From: an uncultured Clostridia bacterium
Lineage (GTDB): Bacteria; Bacillota; Clostridia; Christensenellales; UBA1242
Length of the DNA: 38,462 bases
Assembly (NCBI GenBank): GCA_937895935.1
Contig: CALBKX010000010.1
Coordinates: 1 to 38,462, forward strand
Reading direction: 5' to 3'
Shown: piece after piece, positions 22,845 through 31,014 of the stretch
Numbering within the stretch: position 1 is the first letter of the stretch
Layout of the letters: each line of letters starts with the position of its first letter
Notes under the pieces: model-generated
Seen by the model: the letters and a program-made list of their open reading frames with translations, nothing else
What the model was told of the DNA's origin: nothing
Database searches by the model: none
Made by a program: the position numbers and the translations under genes

Positions 22845-25535
22845 ATGAACAAAGTTCAGAATCTTTTTGATAAATATGGTATTAAAGAAGTCGCTGACGT
22901 GACGTTTTACCGTATTGAAAAGAAGCAAGAAACTTATGAATCTCAGAGAAAAATTTTAGCGTCTTCTATCCTTAAAGGTGCCTTAAGCCTAAAAACCGTT
23001 TATTCTATGACAGACGGAAAGGGCGATGAAGAAGGATTTGAAGCATATGTTTTTGAAAATGCTGATATTCTAAGTGGAGCAAATTATGATTGTGATGATA
23101 GTTTTGACGTAGTTGAAACTCGTATTTTTACTAAGCAGCAAGATACGAATCAGGCTCTTTCTACTATTACTTATACTGATGAAGACGTTCAGGAAGCTAC
23201 TCGTATTACCATGGTTGATACAGTAGAGAAGACTATCGTTAGCCAGTCTAAGACTGTAGGTTATACTCCAGCTGGCACATTTGTTTCTATTGTTGCTTAT
23301 GGTGAACCTGTAGAAAAGGAAGTTCCAGACGGCTTATCTGATACAAAGACTGTTTATGAATTTACTTATAAAGCAGTTTTCAATGTAAAGTATACTAATG
23401 CGACAGAGGGTGCTACGGGCATGACAGCTGGAGATACTCCAGATGCTAAGAAATATCCGGGCACTCATGAATATTCTTATATTGAACAAATTCTAATGCT
23501 TTTTGCCAAGAATCAGAATTTAATCACTAAGACTGGTGTTCGTTATCAGTTTAGTGATGCTGATACTATTTTTGGTGATTTAGAATTTACCGATGATTTT
23601 GCGGCAGCTCCTAATTCTACCGAAAAGGTTGTTGTATGTAGCTTGCCGGGAAAGGTATCTCAGTTCTCTTATGATAAGGATGATGTTCTTGAAGCTATTG
23701 AAGGCTTGAATACTTCTTATACAGCAAAGGCTTATGATGTGAGATATGCTGATTATGCCGAGCTAATTGTTGAAGATGAAATGGGCTATTACAAGCCAGC
23801 GTTCCTAGGTTCTACAGCAACTCGTGAATATGATGGTTCTTGGAGCATGACACCATTCTCCACTACTGATACTTATCTAAAGTTTGCTAAGGCGAATAAG
23901 GGTGCTGATATGGCTATTGCTAATGCTGTAATGTGGGGCGATGATGAACATTATAGTATTAATGATGCTATTGATGCTTTGAAGCAGAAGAAAAAGGTTC
24001 TTGATGCTAGTGAAGAAAGTGCCTTAAAGGGTATTAATTCAATTTTTGGCGGCTATAAGGTAAAGTCTGATGCTGACCCAGCTGTTGGGAAGTCTGATGA
24101 AGATACAGCTTCTAATAAATACAATTATACTGTAGATGGTAATAAGTTAAAGGATACCGATGGTGAAGATGTTAAGTCCACTTATGCACTTAGCAAAGTT
24201 CTTGATGCTTTAACTGAAATTTCTTATCAGGATGCTGTTGTTGGTAAGGATTTAAAGGTAAATGCTGAGGGTAATCAGTCTAACAGAGCAATTTATGTTC
24301 GTGTAGATGGTATGGTTGACACAGCCGCAGGTGCTTATATCTATCTATTACATAACAAGAATTTTAAGCGGCTATCTACTGATAAGAGCGGTGTATTTGA
24401 ATTTGAAGATAAGAAGGGCAATCACTTGTTCTATCAGGACAAGATTTTTGCTGGTGTAGAATATCTTGCTCTTGTAGTCATTGGCAAGAAAGGATTAATT
24501 TTTGTAGTAAATAGACATGGTGCTAAGGATGTTGAAAAGGTTGCTTGGATGGTAAACGAAAATGGCTATCCAACTAATGCACAATGTGAAACCTTAGTTC
24601 GTAATGGTTTAATTCATACAGTAGATATTACCGTTGAAGATGAAACATTTGAAGCTACTTGCTCCGTTAAGCGTTTAAGATTACGTAAAATTGAAAAACA
24701 GGTTCTACGTTACGTTCCTGTTCTATTCTTGGATACCTTAAAGGTTTCCACATTAGAACAGACTGCTGATAACACAGCTGCTACTGGTGGTAGAGGTAAT
24801 AGTCAGCTAATTATTTGGGACTTTGGTAAGGAAATCACTTTAACGCTACAAGATGCTCTTTATAGTCCAGCTTCTATGAGTGCTATGCTTGGTAGTGGTG
24901 GTGTAAACTTCTTAAAGGGTGTTAAGGATACTCATAAGATTGATAGAACCGAAAAGTGCATTGCTGAACGCTCTTTCATTGTTCCAGCTGGCAACAGTGT
25001 AGGTGTTCCTTCTGAAGGAGACAATACGCCACAGGCGGTATATATTGATTTAGCAACCATGAACCCGTATCAAGACGGAACTCCAATTGCTGAAGGAGAG
25101 GTATACTTAAAGTGGACTCGTTCTGTGGCTTATGGCGACAACAGTCTTGGAAATACTATTGAAATTTCTGCTGACAAGTTCCCGGGCACTTACAAAGTTG
25201 TTGGTGATACTTATGCTCGTTCTAAGGATACAGGCGAAGACCAACACTTCCAGTTTGTTATTCCACAGGCTAAGCTTGGTAGCGAAGTTTCTATTACGCT
25301 CGAAGCTGAAGGAGACCCAACAGTTTTTGACATGACATTAAGCGTTCTTCGTCCAGAAGATGGCAAAATGGTTAAACTAATTCAGTATGATGTAGTAGAA
25401 AACACAGAAGAAAGAGATGGTTCTACTATGGTTAAGGATACAGAAAATCTAAATCTATTAGATGATGCTGAAATGTATCGTGTAAATCCAGATGCTAAGG
25501 AAGACGAAGATGCTATTGGTGCTACTGAATATTAA
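22845..25535 (+). CDS. Major tail tube protein candidate with very large insertion (paralogue 1)
   Basis: 896 aa; AAAGGAGG precedes the ATG. It opens with NLFDKYGIKEVADVTFYRI, is interrupted by about 590 residues of unrelated beta-rich sequence, then resumes with RYVPVLFLDTLKVSTLEQ, WDFGKEIT, DALYSPAS and a C-terminal core (FPGTYKVVGDTY, GDPTVFDM, LRPEDGKM). This core recurs in the next three genes. Codon use is AAG/CTA-biased like the capsid, unlike the later paralogues, so this copy is likely the most abundant tail protein. The insert might be displayed on the tail surface. Tail-tube role is inferred from order and repetition. Confidence 0.65.
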   Translation: MNKVQNLFDKYGIKEVADVTFYRIEKKQETYESQRKILASSILKGALSLKTVYSMTDGKGDEEGFEAYVFENADILSGANYDCDDSFDVVETRIFTKQQDTNQALSTITYTDEDVQEATRITMVDTVEKTIVSQSKTVGYTPAGTFVSIVAYGEPVEKEVPDGLSDTKTVYEFTYKAVFNVKYTNATEGATGMTAGDTPDAKKYPGTHEYSYIEQILMLFAKNQNLITKTGVRYQFSDADTIFGDLEFTDDFAAAPNSTEKVVVCSLPGKVSQFSYDKDDVLEAIEGLNTSYTAKAYDVRYADYAELIVEDEMGYYKPAFLGSTATREYDGSWSMTPFSTTDTYLKFAKANKGADMAIANAVMWGDDEHYSINDAIDALKQKKKVLDASEESALKGINSIFGGYKVKSDADPAVGKSDEDTASNKYNYTVDGNKLKDTDGEDVKSTYALSKVLDALTEISYQDAVVGKDLKVNAEGNQSNRAIYVRVDGMVDTAAGAYIYLLHNKNFKRLSTDKSGVFEFEDKKGNHLFYQDKIFAGVEYLALVVIGKKGLIFVVNRHGAKDVEKVAWMVNENGYPTNAQCETLVRNGLIHTVDITVEDETFEATCSVKRLRLRKIEKQVLRYVPVLFLDTLKVSTLEQTADNTAATGGRGNSQLIIWDFGKEITLTLQDALYSPASMSAMLGSGGVNFLKGVKDTHKIDRTEKCIAERSFIVPAGNSVGVPSEGDNTPQAVYIDLATMNPYQDGTPIAEGEVYLKWTRSVAYGDNSLGNTIEISADKFPGTYKVVGDTYARSKDTGEDQHFQFVIPQAKLGSEVSITLEAEGDPTVFDMTLSVLRPEDGKMVKLIQYDVVENTEERDGSTMVKDTENLNLLDDAEMYRVNPDAKEDEDAIGATEY

Positions 25536-25560
25536 TCTATAAAGAGGAGGGAAAAGGCTA

Positions 25561-27135
25561 ATGAACATATTTGAACAATATGGCATTAAGGAAGTAGCCG
25601 ATTGCACTCTTTATAGTATTCATAGAAAGAAAGATGGGAGCGGTGAACTATATTATGTTCCCGCTCTTTATTTAGATACTTTAAAGATTTCTACTGTTGA
25701 AAAAACAGCTGAAAATGTGTGGGCTACTGGTGGTTTAGGAAATGCAAGATTAATTAACTGGGATTTCGGCAAGACAATTAATGTTAATCTAGAGGATGCT
25801 CTTTGTACTCCAGCTTCATTGGGAATGTGTTGGGGCGGTGTTTTATCTGCTGACTGGAAGGATGCAGAATTAGAGCATGATTATGGTATTTCTTTTAATA
25901 ATAAAAATCCAGTAGAAAGAATTGCTAGAATGGAGAAAGCTTTTTATCCAAGAAATGATAGAGAAAATGGCGTTATTGGTAAACTTATTCCTTTAACGAC
26001 TTATGATAAAGAAGACACAATTGGTGATTTACCAGTAAAATCTTCCGTTATTGATGGAACTAAAATTGATGGTTTTGGTTATGTAAAGAATAGACCTTAT
26101 CATTGGTATATGAAGATTGAAAGTGGTGCAAAATCTATTGGTGTAGTTCCTAATAAAATTTATGATAATAGCGGCAAATCTTATAAAGTTGATACAAGTA
26201 AAATTGTAGTATCTGAAATGCCAACACAATCCAATGGTGAAGAATATAAGTTTAGCGTAATTTATTTAATTAACCCAACAGAAAAAATTACAAAGACTTA
26301 CAATGAACAAATTGTCTTAACAAAAGAAAACGTAGTTGCTGATGCTGGTCTAGGTGTTAATCTAAAGAATGCTAAGTTTTTAAGAATTTTAGTTGATAAT
26401 AATAATAACTACAGTGCTCAACTGTCTAAAGGAACTGCGGAATCACCTGATGCTTTGTGGAAATTAGCAGATTGGTCGACTACTGATGAAGTAGACTTAG
26501 AACTATTTAAAGGAATTGATATGTGGCTAAAGTTTGATAGCATTAACGAAATGACTTATTTCTTGCTTACAAAGTATGAAAAGAATATTAGCTATATTGG
26601 AACAAGAGACATAGATTATTCTAATAAGAAAACCGATTTAGATGAAGCAGAAAATGAAACTGATGTAGATAAAACAACAGAAGGAAGACTTTGGGCGTAT
26701 GTTAGTCCAAAATCTATGAAACCTTTCGATGATGATTATTGGTTTTCTCAGGGCGAACCTTATTTTATTAAGTCATTAACTTTAGCAACAAAAGAAAAGA
26801 AACTAAAGGCACATACGATTCGTGTAACAGCTGGTCAATTCCCGGGTATGTATATGTTAGTTGGTGAAACCTATATTCGTGATAGGGACACAGGAAAAGA
26901 TGAACGCTTACAGTTAAAGTTCCCGTTGGCTAAAGTTCGTTCAGAGCAAACATTGACTCTACAGGCAGATGGTGACCCGACTACATTTAATATGGCTTTA
27001 GAAATTGCTAGACCAGAAAACGGCATTATGATGGAAATTACTCCGTATGAAGTTGCTGATACTATGATTCAAAATAGTGATGGCACTTTCTCTACAGAAG
27101 TAAAAGATGGCTCAACAACAGTTTTGAGTGAGTAA
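25561..27135 (+). CDS. Tail-tube-like protein, paralogue 2
   Basis: 524 aa; GAGGAGGG precedes the ATG. Same frame of motifs: NIFEQYGIKEVADCTLYSI, YVPALYLDTLKISTVEK, WDFGKTI, CTPAS, then an insert of about 270 residues with no recognised domain, then FPGMYMLVGETY, GKDERLQ, ADGDPTTFNMAL and an EI-rich end. It differs from paralogue 1 in codon use (more AAA, TTA) and lacks the large N-terminal insertion. It may be a minor tube, cap or decoration subunit. Confidence 0.6.
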   Translation: MNIFEQYGIKEVADCTLYSIHRKKDGSGELYYVPALYLDTLKISTVEKTAENVWATGGLGNARLINWDFGKTINVNLEDALCTPASLGMCWGGVLSADWKDAELEHDYGISFNNKNPVERIARMEKAFYPRNDRENGVIGKLIPLTTYDKEDTIGDLPVKSSVIDGTKIDGFGYVKNRPYHWYMKIESGAKSIGVVPNKIYDNSGKSYKVDTSKIVVSEMPTQSNGEEYKFSVIYLINPTEKITKTYNEQIVLTKENVVADAGLGVNLKNAKFLRILVDNNNNYSAQLSKGTAESPDALWKLADWSTTDEVDLELFKGIDMWLKFDSINEMTYFLLTKYEKNISYIGTRDIDYSNKKTDLDEAENETDVDKTTEGRLWAYVSPKSMKPFDDDYWFSQGEPYFIKSLTLATKEKKLKAHTIRVTAGQFPGMYMLVGETYIRDRDTGKDERLQLKFPLAKVRSEQTLTLQADGDPTTFNMALEIARPENGIMMEITPYEVADTMIQNSDGTFSTEVKDGSTTVLSE

Positions 27136-27151
27136 AAGGAGGTGAAACCGA

Positions 27152-28651
27152 TTGAACATCTTTGAACAATATGGTATCAAAGAAGTTGCGGACTGCACTT
27201 TATATAGTATTGAATTGGATGAAAATGACGATGAAATTTATATTCCAGTCTTATATTTGGATACACTAAAAGTATCAACAGTAGAAGGAACTGCTAGTCA
27301 AGTATCTGCTACTGGTGGTTTAGGAAATGCCGAACTTATTACATGGGATTTTGGTCGTGAAATTACAGTAAATTTAGAAGATGCTTTATATAGTCCTGCT
27401 AGTCAATCTATGACATGGGGCGGCAAATATGGTGCTAAGACTTTTTCTATTCTAGGTAGTTTTGCTAAAGAAGAATATCAATTAGATAAATATGGTCGAC
27501 ACATTTATTTAAATGATGATGGTAGTGTGGCGGCACATACCACTCAATTAGCTAAAAAAGCTAAAGTAAATATTGATAATTTTGATTTCTTTAAGGAAAC
27601 TGGCGATGATATTAAAAAATATATGTGGCGAGTAAATCTTAGAATGATGTCTTACGATAGTGTAGATTCTTATTACAAAGAGGGTGAAATTGGTATTTCT
27701 TATAATTATGATGGTGAATTATGGAGATTTGAAACTTCTAATTCTAATTTTGAAGATAATACCACTACTACTGATAATTTAATTTTTTATAAAAAAGTAA
27801 AGAATAAGAATGGCGATTTAGTAGAAGTTCCTGTAGGTAAATTTACTATTGTAGATGAATTAAATCAATATGCTGTGCCGCCGCAAGAAGCTATTTATCA
27901 AATTAAGCAAGGTATTGACAATGTTTATTATTTAGACAGATGTGAAAAAGTTCGAGCTTCACAAACTTTTGTTATTAATACAGACACTAACACATTACAT
28001 GCTAATTATCGTTATTTGCCGAAATATTCTCAGTGTGAACTTACCGTTTTTATTGACCCAAAAACTATGATGCCTTATGAACCAAATACAGATGAGTATA
28101 CAAGAAAAAATGGGGAAGTTCTTACAGGCAATTTGAGAGTAATTAAGCAATATGATATTTATTATAAATGGACACGTAGTAAAGCTTACGACCATACAAG
28201 TTTAGGTTCACAGATTGTAATTGATGCTACTCATTTTCCGGGCACTTATAGATTGGTTGGTGAAACTTATTCTAGAAGTAGAAAAACTGGTAAAGACCAA
28301 AGATACCAATTTGAAATCCCGCTTTGTAAAATGAGTTCAGATACTAATTTGACTTTACAGGCTGATGGCGACCCAACTACATTTAATATGGCTTTAAAAG
28401 TTTTACGAAAAGAAGATGGAACAATGATGAAATTAACTCAATATCATGTTAAACAAGCTACTTACGATGGATACGAAAGTGGTAGTACGGTTATTACTCC
28501 TATTGATGAAATTTATAGTGAAGATTTGAGTGAATCCACGGATGGGATAGTTAGATATACTATTGATAAGGTTGGGGAAGATGAATGGAGACTCAAAGAA
28601 ACTATTAATGGAATTTCTGAATACGTCGGAGAACCAGTAAAATTTGAATAA
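27152..28651 (+). CDS. Tail-tube-like protein, paralogue 3
   Basis: 499 aa from TTG 27152, 7 nt after AAAGGAGGTG. The opening is nearly identical to paralogue 2 (NIFEQYGIKEVADCTLYSI). It then has VLYLDTLKVSTVEG, WDFGREITVNLEDALYSPAS, a different central insert of about 230 residues, and the shared ending FPGTYRLVGETYSRS, GKDQRYQF, ADGDPTTFNMALKVLR. The closeness at the ends and divergence in the middle points to domain-level exchange after duplication. Confidence 0.6.
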   Translation: MNIFEQYGIKEVADCTLYSIELDENDDEIYIPVLYLDTLKVSTVEGTASQVSATGGLGNAELITWDFGREITVNLEDALYSPASQSMTWGGKYGAKTFSILGSFAKEEYQLDKYGRHIYLNDDGSVAAHTTQLAKKAKVNIDNFDFFKETGDDIKKYMWRVNLRMMSYDSVDSYYKEGEIGISYNYDGELWRFETSNSNFEDNTTTTDNLIFYKKVKNKNGDLVEVPVGKFTIVDELNQYAVPPQEAIYQIKQGIDNVYYLDRCEKVRASQTFVINTDTNTLHANYRYLPKYSQCELTVFIDPKTMMPYEPNTDEYTRKNGEVLTGNLRVIKQYDIYYKWTRSKAYDHTSLGSQIVIDATHFPGTYRLVGETYSRSRKTGKDQRYQFEIPLCKMSSDTNLTLQADGDPTTFNMALKVLRKEDGTMMKLTQYHVKQATYDGYESGSTVITPIDEIYSEDLSESTDGIVRYTIDKVGEDEWRLKETINGISEYVGEPVKFE

Positions 28652-28673
28652 CATGATAAAGAGGTGATATAAA

Positions 28674-30017
28674 ATGAACTTATTCCAAAAATATGGTATT
28701 AAGGAAGTTAGTGATGTTGTTTTCTATAGTATTAATGAAATAGGAGATGAAGTTTTTTATACACCTGTTTTATTTCTTGATACACTAAAAGTTTCTACAT
28801 TAGAAAAATCTGCTCAAAAAGTAAGTGCTCAAGGCGGCAAGGGGAACAAGAAACTAATTACATGGAATTATGGTAAAGAAATTACTTTAAATCTTGAAGA
28901 TGCGTTGTTTTCACCTGCTAGCATGAGTATGATTTGGGGCGGACTATTAGAAAGCAAATTATCTAAATATACAAGTGCTATTGTTAAATGTAATATGGCT
29001 AATAAATATGGAATATTGCATTATTCCATTAAAGCATATCCATCTCCAGCTTTAACTGATGAAGAATGGGAAATTGTTTTCGAGGTTGCGGAAGAAAATA
29101 ACTTAGATAGTGGCAGCGGCAATCAAAATGCTACAAAATATATCAAGACAAATGAAAATTCTTCTTATGTAGCAGAAAACAGAAATTCTTTAATTTACAA
29201 GTATTTCAAAAGAAAATGGACTACTGAAACTCAAAAGGCAATGCCGCAATCAATTATTGATGCTATTATTAAAAAAATTGATTCTTTAGACAAAGTTGGA
29301 ACTATTGAAACAGATATTCATGACCTTGAAGTTATTGATAGAATGGAAAAATGTATCGTCAAAGATAGAAAAGGTTTAGAAATTAGTACTAAAAAACAAA
29401 AGGAAAACTTATTACGTTATTATAAAGACGATAAAACAAGTTCTTATACGATTTTTTATGATGCTAAAACTATGTTGCCGCTATTACAAGTCAATGATGC
29501 CGGAAAAGTATTAGGTTGGGACGGCGACAAAGATGATGATAACGATGGTATTTTAGAGGAAACAGACAAGTTTAGAATTAAAATTGGAACTGTTTATTAT
29601 AAATGGACGAGAACAGTAAAATACAAAGAAGCCGAAGATGACGGCATTTTAGGCAGAACTCTTGTAATTGATGCTGAAACATTTCCAGATGATTATAAAA
29701 TTGTTGGTGAAACTTACATTAGAGAGCAAAAAACTGGTAAAGACCAAAGATACCAGTTCACTATTCATAGAGCTAATGTATCTTCTGATACCTCCATCAC
29801 ATTGCAAGCTGATGGAGACCCAACTACTTTTAGTATGCAAATTGATGTTTTAACTCCACCAAATGATATTCAGATGGAACTAAAACAATATAATGTTGAA
29901 GATGATTTATTAGAGGGTGGAACTAGAATCGTGCCGCAACGTTCTAAATATACATACACTCCAACAAACATTGATATGGTTGAATCTATCAATGTGCCTA
30001 ATAACGAAATCTATTGA
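28674..30017 (+). CDS. Tail-tube-like protein, paralogue 4
   Basis: 447 aa; AGAGGTGAT precedes the ATG. Motifs: NLFQKYGIKEVSDVVFYSI, VLFLDTLKVSTLEK, WNYGKEITLNLEDALFSPAS, a central insert of about 190 residues, then YYKWTRTVKYKE, FPDDYKIVGETYIRE, GKDQRYQF and ADGDPTTFSMQI. A terminator follows, separating it from paralogue 5 and the tape-measure block. Confidence 0.6.
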   Translation: MNLFQKYGIKEVSDVVFYSINEIGDEVFYTPVLFLDTLKVSTLEKSAQKVSAQGGKGNKKLITWNYGKEITLNLEDALFSPASMSMIWGGLLESKLSKYTSAIVKCNMANKYGILHYSIKAYPSPALTDEEWEIVFEVAEENNLDSGSGNQNATKYIKTNENSSYVAENRNSLIYKYFKRKWTTETQKAMPQSIIDAIIKKIDSLDKVGTIETDIHDLEVIDRMEKCIVKDRKGLEISTKKQKENLLRYYKDDKTSSYTIFYDAKTMLPLLQVNDAGKVLGWDGDKDDDNDGILEETDKFRIKIGTVYYKWTRTVKYKEAEDDGILGRTLVIDAETFPDDYKIVGETYIREQKTGKDQRYQFTIHRANVSSDTSITLQADGDPTTFSMQIDVLTPPNDIQMELKQYNVEDDLLEGGTRIVPQRSKYTYTPTNIDMVESINVPNNEIY

Positions 30018-30022
30018 CAAAC

Positions 30023-30051
30023 GGGATAGTAGAGATACTATCCCTTTTTTT
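30023..30051 (+). terminator. Rho-independent terminator
   Basis: GGGATAGTA (30023-30031) pairs perfectly with TACTATCCC (30036-30044) around a GAGA tetraloop, then seven Ts. It ends transcription after the tail-tube-like paralogue cluster. Confidence 0.9.
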
Positions 30052-30100
30052 GTAGCAAAATAAGCATTTTTATACTTTTCATAAAGAAGGAGGTGAGAGA

Positions 30101-31003
30101 ATGGAAGATTCTTATGGAATAAAAGAGTTATATAATGTAGACATTAGAGCCTTAAGACCTATTGATATTGGTTCTAAAAGATTTGATACAAATGAAAGTA
30201 TCTTATCTTTTAAGACTGCTGAATTAGCTAGAGTTGACGAAAACAAGAAATTTGTTTCAGCGAATGGCGGCTATCACAATCCAGCACTGGTTAACTGGGA
30301 AGTGGATAAAGAGATTAAATTTGGAATAACTCATGGTGTATTGTCGCCAAAAAGTTGGGCAATTTTAAGTAATTCAAAACTTTTTAATCCAAAGATGAAA
30401 TCAGTACCTTATCAACAAGAGTTGGATGTCATTGAAGATTCGGAATATTGTTTTTGTAATTTAAAATTTATGCCAAATGCTTGCTCAGAACTTATGGGAG
30501 TTCAAGGAAATCCAAATAATGAGCCTATGCCTATGGGACGCAAGCCAGAACTCATGTTAAAGCCTTTACCACCATCAAAAGAAAAATATATTTTTTGCTA
30601 TGACTATGAAACTGGCAAACGCATTAGAGATTTTGATATTTGCGGCAGTAGGATTTTTTTCAAAAATAATAATTATAGAAAAGTTTTTATTGATTATACT
30701 TTTGACTATGGCGGCGGAATTGAATTAATTTCTATAGGCAATAGATTGAATAATGGTTTCTTTAGACTCACGGCTACAATGAGCAATAAAAGTGAAGTTA
30801 GCGGTGAAGTTAATACCACTTTATTAGAAATTCCTAAATTAAGATTTCAATCCTCTTTGTCAATTCAATTAGGTAAAAATTGTGATAATAGTATAGTAAG
30901 TGATTTCTTTTTTGTTGGCTATCCAGACGAAGACCGAAAAGATAAACAAAAAACAGCGATTATTACATTTTTAGATAGCGAATTAACTGGAGATTATATT
31001 TAA
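30101..31003 (+). CDS. Divergent tail-tube-like protein, paralogue 5
   Basis: 300 aa; AAGGAGGTGAG precedes the ATG. It starts SYGIKELYNVDIRAL and later has SANGGYHNPALVNWEVDKEI and VLSPKSW, a weak echo of the YGIKEV, GG.GN.xLI.WDFGKEI and SPAS motifs of the four preceding genes, without a large central insert. The C-terminal half differs, though a beta-rich end (IQLGKNCDNSIVSDFFFVGYPDED) may match their final core. It is more likely a distant member than chance, but alignment is needed. Confidence 0.5.
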   Translation: MEDSYGIKELYNVDIRALRPIDIGSKRFDTNESILSFKTAELARVDENKKFVSANGGYHNPALVNWEVDKEIKFGITHGVLSPKSWAILSNSKLFNPKMKSVPYQQELDVIEDSEYCFCNLKFMPNACSELMGVQGNPNNEPMPMGRKPELMLKPLPPSKEKYIFCYDYETGKRIRDFDICGSRIFFKNNNYRKVFIDYTFDYGGGIELISIGNRLNNGFFRLTATMSNKSEVSGEVNTTLLEIPKLRFQSSLSIQLGKNCDNSIVSDFFFVGYPDEDRKDKQKTAIITFLDSELTGDYI

Positions 31004-31014
31004 GAGGTGGTAAG

